Source: Membranihabitans marinus
GTDB taxonomy: Bacteria > Bacteroidota > Bacteroidia > Chitinophagales > Saprospiraceae
DNA length: 64,000 nucleotides
Direction of reading: 5' to 3'
Assembly (NCBI RefSeq): GCF_019802045.1
Contig: NZ_JAHVHU010000008.1
Span: forward strand, 62,001-126,000
Shown here: piece by piece, positions 1 to 8,520 of the stretch
How the letters are laid out: the number at the start of each line of letters is the position of its first letter
Numbering within the stretch: the stretch's first letter is position 1
Translations under genes and position numbers: made by a program
The notes under the pieces: model-generated
What the model saw: only the letters and a program-made list of their open reading frames with translations
Told to the model about the DNA's origin: nothing
The model's database searches: none

Positions 1-929
1 TCACCCAGGATCCGGTCCCAGAAGAGATCGTAAAGGAAGCTATTATTCGTGCAGATAAGGAAATGCAGGAAGCCGGGATTGTTGCGGTAGGAGATATTAG
101 CAATCGGGCCATAACAGCATCTGTCAAAGCGAGTAGTCCGATCAATTACTATACGTTTGTAGAAATGTTTGATTTCCTGAACCCCGATAGAGCGAATGGC
201 TTTTATAATCAATACGAGCTGGTGTATGAGGCATTTGAGCATGCAGCATGTGGTCCGGTGGTACGGGTTCCTCATAGCCCATATACAGTTAGTAATCAGT
301 TAATGAGCCGCCTCGCGCAGACTATTCAACCCGGCATGACCGGGTCAATTCATATGCTTGAAAATGAACAAGAGGGGTATCTGTTAAGCGGTGCTGAATC
401 GGACTATCCGGGATTTTTTGAGCTGCTGGGATTTGGAATGGATCATTACCAGGCTCCACATTGCACGAGCATGGAGCAGTTTATGGAATCAGGTTATCAG
501 CCGGATCATATGCTGTTTGTGCACAATACTGTTGCTGACCGGGCTGATTTGGGAGCTATGAGGCGGTACAATGAAAGAAAAAATGCTTATTTGGTAACCT
601 GTCCCAACGCAAACCTCTATATCGAATCGCGACTTCCAAAATATGATTTATGGCTGGAGTCAAAGTTACCCATTTGCATAGGGACTGACAGCTATGCTTC
701 GAATGGCCAGTTGTCAATCTGGCATGAAATCTGTACTATACAAAATAAGCATCCTGAATTGAGTTGGAAGCAATTGGTAGAGTGGGGGACGGTGAACGGA
801 GCGATTGCATTAGGTATGCAAAGAGAATTGGGTTCTTTAGAATCCGGTAAGTCACCTGGATTGGTTTTGTTGGAGCATACCCCAGATGAACTCATCAACG
901 AATCAATTTTGCCACGAAAAATTATATAG
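1..929 (+). CDS. Amidohydrolase family protein, 5'-truncated by the window edge
   Basis: The reading frame is open from base 3 (first full codon) to the TAG at 927-929, so only the C-terminal part of about 308 residues is present. It resembles the TIM-barrel metal-dependent hydrolases of the SsnA / S-adenosylhomocysteine deaminase type. Seen here are the late-barrel His in LFVHNTVAD, CPNANLYIESRLPKYDLW, and the metal/catalytic Asp in the GTDSYASNGQLS segment, followed by the composite domain end. The N-terminal HxH metal motif would lie upstream of the window. The substrate cannot be told; deamination of a purine-like compound is one option by family. There is no partner gene on the same strand within 180 bp. 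Confidence 0.8.
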   Translation, partial: TQDPVPEEIVKEAIIRADKEMQEAGIVAVGDISNRAITASVKASSPINYYTFVEMFDFLNPDRANGFYNQYELVYEAFEHAACGPVVRVPHSPYTVSNQLMSRLAQTIQPGMTGSIHMLENEQEGYLLSGAESDYPGFFELLGFGMDHYQAPHCTSMEQFMESGYQPDHMLFVHNTVADRADLGAMRRYNERKNAYLVTCPNANLYIESRLPKYDLWLESKLPICIGTDSYASNGQLSIWHEICTIQNKHPELSWKQLVEWGTVNGAIALGMQRELGSLESGKSPGLVLLEHTPDELINESILPRKII

Positions 930-1115
930 AGCAAGCACAGAAGATGTTGATTACAAAAGAGTCATAGAACGTCCGCTTTATTGATCCTTTTCAGGCGGCA
1001 AATAAATCCCCGGAAATATTGGGAACAGGTGAAATTAATATGCGCCAACGTCGTTTGATTCTTACGGAAGCTCAATTATTTTTGATATCTTTATACAACC
1101 CATTTTAGTAAATAT

Positions 1116-2174
1116 ATGAATGTGAGGTATTTATTTGTACTTATATTTTTGACCGTTTGGACTCTGAACGGGAAGGCTCAGGATTTGCATTATTCTCAGT
1201 TTTATATGGCCCCGCTGCATTTGAATCCGGCGATGGCTGGTGTGATGAACTGCAACAACCGGGTCATTACCAATTACAGGAATCAATGGGCCACTGTATT
1301 GACCAATCCCTACAATACCTTTTCAGCTTCTTATGATCAGAAAGTTCCCGTAGGCCGGTCCGATTATTTTGGATGGGGTGCGTCCGTTTGGGGCGATGTG
1401 GCTGGCGAGACAAAATATAAGCAATTCATGGGGCGTCTGACCGGTTCATTTAGTAAAAAACTATTTGGAGGACGGAAAAAATCTCACTATCTCGTAGCTG
1501 GTGCAGATGTAGGGATTAATCAACGAAGCCTAGATGTGGGAGCCTTGCGATTTGGTAGCCAGTATGATCCGACGACCGGCGTTTTTGATCCGACATTGCC
1601 ACCAGATCCTCTGCTGGATCTTATTTCGCCCACGACATTTTTTGATTTATCCGGTGGTTTGCTGTGGTTTAGTGTTTTTGATGAACGGACGAATTTTTAT
1701 GCAGGTGCAGCACTGGCACATATCAACAAACCCAATGTTTCTATGATCGAGGATGAATTTCAGTTGTATCAGCGACTGACCCTCCATGGAGGGGGAGAAT
1801 TTCCAGTTAGCAATACGGTCAGCCTGGTACCAGGGTTTGTGGTATTTAGCCAGGGACCCTCTTTTGAAGGAAATATCGGAAACTCCTTCCGGTTTGATAT
1901 GGGCTCAACGAACTTCTTTTCCCAATCATTTGAAGTAGGAGCCTGGCTCCGAGTGGTTAATAATTACATCGATGAGTCTTCTAAAAACCTCGGAGCAGAG
2001 TCTGTTATTTTGTCGACAAGGTTCAACTATAATGAGTTTGGACTTGGGTTTTCCTATGATTGGAACGTTTCAAAGCTTCGGGGAGCATCTCGTGGAAATG
2101 GTGCTTTTGAATTCTCATTGAGCTATTTAATTTGTGGTCCGGAGAGCCGTGGCCTGTACTGTCCGACCTTTTAA
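1116..2174 (+). CDS. PorP/SprF family type IX secretion system membrane protein
   Basis: A 352-residue outer-membrane protein. An N-terminal signal peptide (about residues 1-21, ending in NGKAQ) is followed directly by the family hallmark HYSQFYMAPLHLNPAMAG and then by alternating amphipathic strands with aromatic girdle residues, as expected of a beta-barrel. Members of this family partner with PorK/GldJ/SprB-type systems and are often co-encoded with large T9SS adhesins or an OmpA-like protein. Here it stands as the first gene before bactofilin, so the partner is unknown. The ATG at 1116 is the first good start and puts the signal peptide at the N-terminus. A TATCTTTA element (near the TAnnTTTG -7 consensus) lies about 25 nt upstream. 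Confidence 0.88.
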   Translation: MNVRYLFVLIFLTVWTLNGKAQDLHYSQFYMAPLHLNPAMAGVMNCNNRVITNYRNQWATVLTNPYNTFSASYDQKVPVGRSDYFGWGASVWGDVAGETKYKQFMGRLTGSFSKKLFGGRKKSHYLVAGADVGINQRSLDVGALRFGSQYDPTTGVFDPTLPPDPLLDLISPTTFFDLSGGLLWFSVFDERTNFYAGAALAHINKPNVSMIEDEFQLYQRLTLHGGGEFPVSNTVSLVPGFVVFSQGPSFEGNIGNSFRFDMGSTNFFSQSFEVGAWLRVVNNYIDESSKNLGAESVILSTRFNYNEFGLGFSYDWNVSKLRGASRGNGAFEFSLSYLICGPESRGLYCPTF

Positions 2175-2187
2175 TAAGAAGATAAGA

Positions 2188-2658
2188 ATGACTATGTTTG
2201 GTAAGAAAAACTCAGAAAATCAGCGCAAGGACAACGGAACCAATCGCAAAATGCCCGGAGGTGGAGATGGTCACAATATGATTGTGTCTACTACAAAACT
2301 GACCGGCAATGTGACGTCAAAGAATGATTTTCGCATCGACGGTGAATTTGAAGGAAGTCTGGACTGTGAAGCCAAAGTTATTATCGGGGAAGGTGGACGC
2401 TACGAGGGAGAGGTCAAATGTGCTAACGCTGTAATCGAAGGAACTTTTAAAGGGCAGCTGAGCGTGAGTGAAGTACTGTATGTAAAAGAAACGGCCGTCA
2501 TTCACGGCGAAGTCGTTACCGGAAAGTTGGTGGTCCAATCCGGATCCATTTTTGAAGTACAATGCAAAATGACCGGCCAGGATAATCCGAATATTAAGAT
2601 TGAGGAAGAGGTGATGGCCAAAAACAACACGTCCAAGTCTTCCAAGAAAGGAAGATAA
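2188..2658 (+). CDS. Bactofilin (polymer-forming cytoskeletal protein)
   Basis: A 156-residue bactofilin (DUF583). The core from about residue 40 to 130 is a right-handed beta-helix made of short hydrophobic-Gly repeats such as IDGEFEGSLDC, VIIGEGGRYEGEV, AVIEGTFKGQL and AVIHGEVVTGKL. It is flanked by disordered polar tails with a Lys/Ser-rich C-terminus. Bactofilins self-assemble into nucleotide-independent filaments on the inner membrane and act in cell shape, polarity or wall remodelling. The frame is open into the upstream gene, but the ATG at 2188 (MTMFGKK) is preferred because it follows the porP stop by 13 nt and starts at a typical bactofilin N-terminus; 2194 is an alternative. Confidence 0.9.
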   Translation: MTMFGKKNSENQRKDNGTNRKMPGGGDGHNMIVSTTKLTGNVTSKNDFRIDGEFEGSLDCEAKVIIGEGGRYEGEVKCANAVIEGTFKGQLSVSEVLYVKETAVIHGEVVTGKLVVQSGSIFEVQCKMTGQDNPNIKIEEEVMAKNNTSKSSKKGR

Positions 2659-2716
2659 ACTTTATCTTGAATTACTATCGCCTTTCTACGGATTTCACTT
2701 ATCTTCCACGGATTGA

Positions 2717-3127
2717 ATGGTCTTTAAATTCATGAAATTGTCGGATTTGAAGAAAAAGTTGATGTGGTTTACCCTGATCTTTTTCGCAGTACTTTTATTG
2801 ATATCTTTTTTTTATTGCGGCTGCACCCCCTGGTTGCTACTGGTGACCTTGTATGTGTTTATGGTTTTTTATATTCTGTTTTCATATGGGGGAAAATTTG
2901 TTTTAGATCAACTCCAGATTAATCCATTTGCCTATCTGTTTTTTTCGTTTTTTACTAAAGTCTTGTTTGTTCTTGGTTTTGCCTATCTTTTGACAACATA
3001 TTTTACGCAGGAACGAAAATTTATCATGTTATTACTAGTGGTGGGATATTTGATCGCAGCCACATTTGATTTTATTTTATTGGCCAATTCACATAAGCAT
3101 CACAATTATGAAGGCGAAAGTAAATGA
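2717..3127 (+). CDS. Small polytopic membrane protein, family not recognised
   Basis: 136 residues with four predicted membrane segments at about 16-34, 38-57, 71-92 and 100-122, separated by very short loops, and a His-rich polar tail (NSHKHHNYEG). I do not recognise a family. In many Bacteroidota a small membrane protein of this size sits between bactofilin and the ATP synthase genes (AtpZ/AtpI position), but no atp gene follows here, so that idea is only positional. The 3' end overlaps the next gene by 20 bp, which suggests translational coupling with the biotin carrier protein. ATG 2717 or ATG 2732 could be the start. Confidence 0.65.
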   Translation: MVFKFMKLSDLKKKLMWFTLIFFAVLLLISFFYCGCTPWLLLVTLYVFMVFYILFSYGGKFVLDQLQINPFAYLFFSFFTKVLFVLGFAYLLTTYFTQERKFIMLLLVVGYLIAATFDFILLANSHKHHNYEGESK

Positions 3128-3578
3128 CCGGTTTTTATATGATTTGTCAGCCCAGTCGCATCTTGAAATAGTAGAACAAAAAGGCGCCCAATATAAAATC
3201 AGATACCAAGGGCGAACCTCTACCATCGAAGTGCTTGATTACGATATTCGTCAGAAAAGTTTTGAATTTGCCCAGGATGGTCATGTTTTTAAGGTGACTC
3301 TTCAAGATGGGCTCGATGATGTTTTGAAAATGATTCGTCAGCAAGATTCAGGATCGTCCAGAGATGAGGTTATCGTCGCACCCATACCGGGGCTGATCAA
3401 AAACCTGATCAAGACAAATGGCGATTCTGTGAAAGAGGGTGAATCGGTCCTCATTCTGGAAGCGATGAAAATGGAGAACACCATACAGGCTCCATATGCG
3501 GTTGAGCAAATTGAATATCATGTCTCTGAAGGAGATCATGTAAGTAAAGGAGAAAAACTACTTACCCTCATTCATTAG
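3108..3578 (+). CDS. Biotin/lipoyl attachment domain protein (biotin carboxyl carrier type)
   Basis: 156 residues. The C-terminal 75 residues form a biotinyl domain with the canonical biotinylation site EAMKMEN, the target Lys lying in the beta-hairpin between ILEAM and IQAP, and the usual VKEGE / VSKGEKLL framework. The N-terminal half is a beta-rich linker of unknown role. Such proteins carry carboxybiotin between the carboxylase and carboxyltransferase parts of acyl-CoA carboxylases. No accC or carboxyltransferase gene lies in this window, so it is an orphan carrier here. The ATG at 3108 (MKAKVND) is chosen over in-frame codons further upstream inside the preceding gene. The 3' end overlaps the convergent gene by 4 bp. 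Confidence 0.85.
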   Translation: MKAKVNDRFLYDLSAQSHLEIVEQKGAQYKIRYQGRTSTIEVLDYDIRQKSFEFAQDGHVFKVTLQDGLDDVLKMIRQQDSGSSRDEVIVAPIPGLIKNLIKTNGDSVKEGESVLILEAMKMENTIQAPYAVEQIEYHVSEGDHVSKGEKLLTLIH

Positions 3579-4822
3579 GAGGCTGATTTGGTTATCCTCG
3601 TTGTTGGTGGCCTGCGCCATGCGCCAATCACAATGCATGCAGTAAAAACAGGGAAAGGAATTGTTACGTAGAAGATTGTTCGGATATAGAATAAGGCATT
3701 TCCCATACCTTGCCAGGTCAAAACAGCGTAACCAAACAGGACTGCTTCCATGATGATAAACGTAACAGCTAATCCGATCCATCCCGATTTACTCCAACCA
3801 TTATCACTCAGGATGCCTTGCTTCAACAGAATGCCGGACGCTGTTAATGTCGTCCCACCCAATAAAATAAGATGAATATATGCGACAATAAATTCCCGCA
3901 CAGAATAGGATATTACGGCCAAAGATGGAACAACTACCAGCCCCTGTAGAACAACTTTAAGGATAAGACAACCTACTCCAGTCATCAGAAGTCGGGTTTG
4001 CCATTTACGAAAATTCATACCATGGGCCAAATGCATAATAATCGGTTTTAAAATCAGGTAATACGATATAACCTGAAGTATTGCGCCCGCAGAAGTCAGC
4101 ACAAAAAATACGGCTGATTTACGGACCACGGTCACGCTGAGAAAATACATCAACACAAGCCCAGTATTGAGTAACCAAAATCCGGTGGAGGAAACTTTGT
4201 AATCCAATCCACGTTGCTTTGCCAGGTAAATCAGAAGCCCTAGAATAGAAAAGGTGAACCAACCGTTGAACTGGAAATGAAGAAAAAATTGAATAGATAA
4301 AAAATACAATTCATGTGTCCTGCCCAATATTGCGGTAACGGGTCCTACCGCCCATATGCCCAAGGTGGATAGTAAAAACCAATAAATACTCCATTTAATA
4401 AGTGGGTTTTGAGAGGTTGGTTCGGCTTTTTTATAATCTCTGAGAAAGCGATAAACAAGCACGTATGCCACGAGCATAATAATCGTCGAAAAGGCAATGC
4501 TAATCGGGCCATAGCTTTGGTATAGAAAACTAACCGCCATTCCAATACCAGCCAGGACATAAACATACAATAACCTGGAATATCTTTTTATATTTATTGG
4601 CCGGGGAAGAATCAAGAAAAGGTAGGTACCCATGATTAGTAAAAATCCAAAGCCAAGTAGTGCCGTATGGGAATGGGCGTGCAATAGGTTTTTGTAGGGT
4701 AACACAGGAATTGCTTTGAAAACCTTCAAACGCATTAGAAGTCCTAAAATACTGGCGATGAATAAGAATATCAATGCACTACCGAGCCATCGACGCACGA
4801 AGATATTCGGTTTTGATTGCAT
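3575..4822 (-). CDS. Polytopic His-rich membrane protein, possibly heme-copper-oxidase/NnrS-like
   Basis: A 415-residue integral membrane protein with about 12 hydrophobic helices. Conserved-looking histidines sit in helices: HAHSH near residues 49-53, LHFQFNGWF near 192 and YIHLILLGG near 317. This pattern recalls heme-binding helices of subunit-I-like and NnrS-like proteins found near nitric-oxide and denitrification genes, but I cannot assign a family with certainty. It lies 52 bp downstream of an Rrf2 regulator on the same strand, so the two probably form an operon in which an iron-sulfur sensor controls the membrane protein. A role in nitric oxide or redox stress is inference from that context. 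Confidence 0.6.
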   Translation of the reverse strand: MQSKPNIFVRRWLGSALIFLFIASILGLLMRLKVFKAIPVLPYKNLLHAHSHTALLGFGFLLIMGTYLFLILPRPINIKRYSRLLYVYVLAGIGMAVSFLYQSYGPISIAFSTIIMLVAYVLVYRFLRDYKKAEPTSQNPLIKWSIYWFLLSTLGIWAVGPVTAILGRTHELYFLSIQFFLHFQFNGWFTFSILGLLIYLAKQRGLDYKVSSTGFWLLNTGLVLMYFLSVTVVRKSAVFFVLTSAGAILQVISYYLILKPIIMHLAHGMNFRKWQTRLLMTGVGCLILKVVLQGLVVVPSLAVISYSVREFIVAYIHLILLGGTTLTASGILLKQGILSDNGWSKSGWIGLAVTFIIMEAVLFGYAVLTWQGMGNALFYIRTIFYVTIPFPVFTACIVIGAWRRPPTTRITKSAS

Positions 4823-4874
4823 GAGAACAAAGCTTTTCCGACAAACTGAAAAATGATTTTTTTATCAGTCTATA

Positions 4875-5309
4875 CTACTGAAGTTTGAGGGCGCCCGAAC
4901 CTGATGCGACGATGCCTGCAATTTCTTCAATGTGAGTGTTTGACAAGGTCTTTTTAAGTTCATCTCTGATTTCTACAAACTTATAATGAACTGCACACGG
5001 TGCTTCTGAAGAACATTTTTCAAATCCCAGTACACAATTTGTGAGCAGTGCATTTCCATCAATGGCATAAACGATATCCTTGAGATAGATGGGACCCTGT
5101 TGATCATTGATTTTGAATCCACCATGGGGACCTCGGACGGAAGTAAGTAAGTCAGCCCGGACAAGTCGTTGGAGTATTTTGGCAGTAAAAGCCTGTGGCG
5201 AATCTATTTCCTTGGCAATGGTTCTCAGACCAACATGGGTGCCCTTGGCTTCAAGGGTTTTGATAAATACCATTATCTTAATGGCATATTCACAGGTTTT
5301 AGAAAACAT
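4875..5309 (-). CDS. Rrf2 family transcriptional regulator (NsrR/IscR-like)
   Basis: 144 residues. An N-terminal winged helix (MFSKTCEYAIKIMVFI, then a recognition helix around SPQAFTAKILQRLV and the wing SVRGPHGGFKI) is followed by a dimerisation helix and a three-cysteine cluster NCVLGFEKCSSEAPC with spacing C-x6-C-x5-C. Rrf2 proteins with three such cysteines bind an Fe-S cluster and respond to nitric oxide, iron-sulfur status or redox change. The spacing is near that of NsrR. The gene heads a two-gene operon with the His-rich membrane protein and has a TATATTTG promoter element 20 nt upstream. Confidence 0.9.
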   Translation of the reverse strand: MFSKTCEYAIKIMVFIKTLEAKGTHVGLRTIAKEIDSPQAFTAKILQRLVRADLLTSVRGPHGGFKINDQQGPIYLKDIVYAIDGNALLTNCVLGFEKCSSEAPCAVHYKFVEIRDELKKTLSNTHIEEIAGIVASGSGALKLQ

Positions 5310-5328
5310 AAATTTTATTTTAGTTGGT

Positions 5329-5336
5329 CAAATATA
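5329..5336 (-). promoter_or_regulatory. -7 element TATATTTG of the Rrf2 operon
   Basis: Reading leftward, TATATTTG matches the Bacteroidota -7 consensus TAnnTTTG exactly. It ends 19 nt before the Rrf2 start codon. No clear -33 TTTG is visible at the usual distance, which would suit a promoter needing or blocked by a regulator, perhaps the Rrf2 protein itself. Confidence 0.55.
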
Positions 5337-5378
5337 CAAAAATAATAGTAATTCGGAGATGGTTATCCGAAACGGCTG

Positions 5379-8246
5379 TTATAAATCAATACCATAATGG
5401 TTTTTAAGAAAGACCTTGTACTCTGGCAATTTATTTTCGGTAATCAAAAATCGATAGTTCGTGATGGCCAATGGTAAAACAGTCACAGAGAGGTCCCCAT
5501 TGAACTTGGATTTTTCTTTTTGAATGACGTTGTAGTAATCCATTCCCTCTTGTTTATTATTAAACCGGCGCACTAATAGGGCCGGTTCCCGCCCATTGTC
5601 AGTGGATATCTGGACCGTACTGATAGAGAGGTTGGAATTCTGGAAAAATTCCTTATTAAAATCCGAAATGGTAGCTTTTAAAGGATTGATCGCGTCATTT
5701 CCAGGAACCAACACGAGTAAATAGTGGGGTGTATTTTCTATTTTATCGCTAAATTCTTCTGTGGATCCGGTTCTACCGGAAGTTATGTTCGTATTGACCG
5801 TGGCACCCAATATCTGCAAATAAGCCCGGGCTTCTTCCCCCTCTGGAGAATTGGGGTAGTTCGCGACCAGGTATTTTAGCTTGTCGATATAAGGTTCCCG
5901 GCCTTTGGTTCTTCCCGTGGCAAGAGCTTCCAGCATGGCAAACTGGGCAAGTAGGTCTTTTCGGTTTTCAAACATAGTCTTTGATTGGTCGCTCAGCTGA
6001 AGGACTTTTTCGTAATTGCCATTCTCATAATCTTTTCGCACTTGATCCAGAGCGCTTTCTGCGACACCGTCCATGCCCAGTGAGGTCGTAGATGTCAATA
6101 TTTTTTTATTGAATTCGGTGCTCCCAAACTGACTGTCAAATTGACGTTTGTAATCTGCAGCTTTCGTGTTATTCCCCGCTTCTTTTGCATTAACGAACAA
6201 GAGATAGAGTGCTTCAGCATGGATCTCCTTGTCCGGTTGCCGGTTAATAAGCTGATGTAATGTTTCGTTGCTTTTTTCGAGGTTGTCAAGATCAGATCGG
6301 TACGCAAACCCTAGTTGGAGCATGGCTTTATCTATAGTCTGACGAACCCTTTCTTTGTCTTCGGGAGAATCTGGAACATCTTGAAGAATTTCATCGATTT
6401 CTGTTTGGGAGATTCCCAGCGAGATGGTTCGTCCGCCACCTGGAGAATCGTCGCTGGTGACAGCTCCGCCGATGCTGGAGTAGCGCCAGTTATCGGTCAG
6501 TTTACGATCACCCCATATTCTTTTAAATGATTTTTCTCCTTGGGATACGCTTTTTTCATCGTAGGCAAAAAAGGAAGATTGAACACTGCCTGCTGAACCA
6601 AATTTTGAAACCATTTGTCCGCCGGCTATGGAATTCCTACTGGCTTCATTGGCTGCATCGGCTTGGTCCTGCTGCCGTTGTTTTTTGATATTAAGCGCTA
6701 ATTCTCTTTTTTGTTCTGGTGTGTAGTCAGCAATTCTTAACAAGCTATCCTGAACATATATGGTGTTTTCAGCCTCGACAATAGCTGTCAATTGTTCTGA
6801 CCGTTCATTCGCCCGTTTGTAGCGATGATCATCTGGCGATAACACACTAAGCGCGCGATCATAATACTTTTTGGCATCCGAATAATCTTCGTTGTTGAAG
6901 TTAATATCAGCTATAGCTACAAAAGATTTGGCTTTGATAACCGGGTTGACATTTATCTCTGGGTCGTCAACCTTTTTATACGCATCAATGGCGCGCTGGA
7001 AATCATAGTTTTCCCGATATGTTTCCCCCATCGCATAGTAGATCTGGCCTTTATACATCTGGTTATTGGGGTTTCGGAGTAAATCCTGAAACTTTCCAAT
7101 CAGATCTCCGCCTTGAAGTCGGGTGATGTAGAGTTCTGCATAAAAGTACTTTTCATAATCATTAGGATGATACTTGATGACTTGTTCAAAGTATTGAATG
7201 GCTTGTTGATTGTTTTTGAGCTGCGCCGATATCTGGCCAGCTAGAAAAGCCAGTCTTATTTTTGTTTCCTGATCGATATTTTGAGTGAGTGCTTCATCGA
7301 TGGTTTCCAGGCTGCGACGGTACTTTTTGCTCTTTACGTAACTGTCAATGAGGGCGACGAGAGCTTGTTTTCGAATCTCTTCAGAAGTGTTGGGGTCTTT
7401 GACGAGCATTGATAACCGGGCTTCGGCACTGAAATAATTTTCCTGAGCGGTCCATGTCCGAGCTTCCCAGAGCAAACCTTCCTGGTAGGCTGGTTTGTGT
7501 TTCAGGAAATAGTGATCAGGGTTTGATGATTCGGGAATCAGACCACCCGACGAAGGTGGTTGCGGCTCTTCTGAAGCAGAAGCGAGCAATGGAGCATCCG
7601 GAGCAGAAACCTCAGATGGCACCGTCTCTTTTTCTTCAGGACGCTCTCTTCTTTTTTTCTGCCCCCTCCTTTTCTTTGCTTTTTTTCGCTCCTGTTTACG
7701 TCGTTTATTAATTTCTTTCCGTCTTTTTTCCTGTTCTTTTTGTCGTTGCTTGTATGATGAGCGACTTTCCCGGCCCCGGGATCGTTCTTTTTCTTCCTTA
7801 CGTACTTGATCATTGGGTGATACAGGATCAAAGTTGTTCACCAGGTATTGAAAGGCGGCACCGGCTTCCCGGTAGTTCTTCTTAAGGAATTGTGCCTTTC
7901 CAAGCATCAGGTAATTGTCGTCTAACCAATGACTTTGACGGTGCAACGCACTGACGGTAGTTACTTTTTCAATAACTTTATCGAGGGTGTTAAATTGGTT
8001 TTCTACATTGGGGTTTGCCATGTAAGGATACACGGGAATTAAGGTGTCATAATCCTCGGTGTATTCCTGCTCTAGTGCCGCCAGACTTTCCTGCATCAAT
8101 AAATCTGCATTGAAATAACCATTGTACTTGGCCGTCGTATTATGATAGATTTTTTGAAGAAAAGAAGGGTCATCCTGACTTTTACGCACAGTACAGGCAG
8201 ATGCAAAGAGAATCAATAGTAAGAAAGTATAAATTAATCGGTTCAT
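5379..8246 (-). CDS. porW/sprE: TPR-repeat lipoprotein, type IX secretion PorW/SprE-like
   Basis: 955 residues. A lipoprotein signal ends in the lipobox FASAC with the lipidated Cys at residue 18, followed by the family-typical start (YHNTTAKYNGYFNADLL) and repeated TPR helices through most of the length, e.g. YFEQVIKYHPNDYEKYFYAELY and AKKYYDRALSVL. PorW/SprE is a periplasmic lipoprotein that links the T9SS trans-envelope motor to the outer-membrane translocon and is required for secretion and gliding. An unusual insertion of about 60 residues rich in Lys, Arg and Glu (about 148-207) interrupts the first TPR region. The ATG at 8246 is used in preference to a TTG one codon earlier. Confidence 0.85.
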   Translation of the reverse strand: MNRLIYTFLLLILFASACTVRKSQDDPSFLQKIYHNTTAKYNGYFNADLLMQESLAALEQEYTEDYDTLIPVYPYMANPNVENQFNTLDKVIEKVTTVSALHRQSHWLDDNYLMLGKAQFLKKNYREAGAAFQYLVNNFDPVSPNDQVRKEEKERSRGRESRSSYKQRQKEQEKRRKEINKRRKQERKKAKKRRGQKKRRERPEEKETVPSEVSAPDAPLLASASEEPQPPSSGGLIPESSNPDHYFLKHKPAYQEGLLWEARTWTAQENYFSAEARLSMLVKDPNTSEEIRKQALVALIDSYVKSKKYRRSLETIDEALTQNIDQETKIRLAFLAGQISAQLKNNQQAIQYFEQVIKYHPNDYEKYFYAELYITRLQGGDLIGKFQDLLRNPNNQMYKGQIYYAMGETYRENYDFQRAIDAYKKVDDPEINVNPVIKAKSFVAIADINFNNEDYSDAKKYYDRALSVLSPDDHRYKRANERSEQLTAIVEAENTIYVQDSLLRIADYTPEQKRELALNIKKQRQQDQADAANEASRNSIAGGQMVSKFGSAGSVQSSFFAYDEKSVSQGEKSFKRIWGDRKLTDNWRYSSIGGAVTSDDSPGGGRTISLGISQTEIDEILQDVPDSPEDKERVRQTIDKAMLQLGFAYRSDLDNLEKSNETLHQLINRQPDKEIHAEALYLLFVNAKEAGNNTKAADYKRQFDSQFGSTEFNKKILTSTTSLGMDGVAESALDQVRKDYENGNYEKVLQLSDQSKTMFENRKDLLAQFAMLEALATGRTKGREPYIDKLKYLVANYPNSPEGEEARAYLQILGATVNTNITSGRTGSTEEFSDKIENTPHYLLVLVPGNDAINPLKATISDFNKEFFQNSNLSISTVQISTDNGREPALLVRRFNNKQEGMDYYNVIQKEKSKFNGDLSVTVLPLAITNYRFLITENKLPEYKVFLKNHYGIDL

Positions 8247-8295
8247 CAATGACTTTTAATATCACACATTAGGGTAATCAATAATATAAACTATA

Positions 8296-8334
8296 GGTTG
8301 CAAAGCACATATTGTGCCAATCAAATTTGCAACC
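8296..8334. promoter_or_regulatory. Nested inverted repeat in the porW / M23 divergent region
   Basis: Outer arms GGTTGCAAA (8296-8304) and TTTGCAACC (8326-8334) are exact complements. Between them lies an inner repeat GCACA-TAT-TGTGC (8305-8317). The site is 50 nt upstream of porW, covers a possible -33 TTTGC for that gene, and lies 31 nt upstream of the M23 -7 element. It could be an operator for the divergent pair; this is inference. Confidence 0.45.
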
Positions 8335-8364
8335 CAGAAGTTTACCCGTTCCACAAATTACTTT

Positions 8365-8372
8365 TACCTTTG
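8365..8372 (+). promoter_or_regulatory. -7 element TACCTTTG of the M23 peptidase gene
   Basis: TACCTTTG fits TAnnTTTG exactly, with TTTA 20 nt upstream (8341-8344) as a partial -33. It implies a 5' untranslated region of about 140 nt before the ATG at 8521. Confidence 0.5.
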
Positions 8373-8520
8373 TTATTGGATCAGCGAAGGGTTCTGTTTT
8401 TACGGCAATATACGATGGTTACTAGTATTTGAGGTTGCGCCGGAAACAAAATGTTTTTCGTTCTCCATTCAACATAACTTACCGACCAGGTGTTTTATTT
8501 TATAAAAGTCGAAGGAAAAC

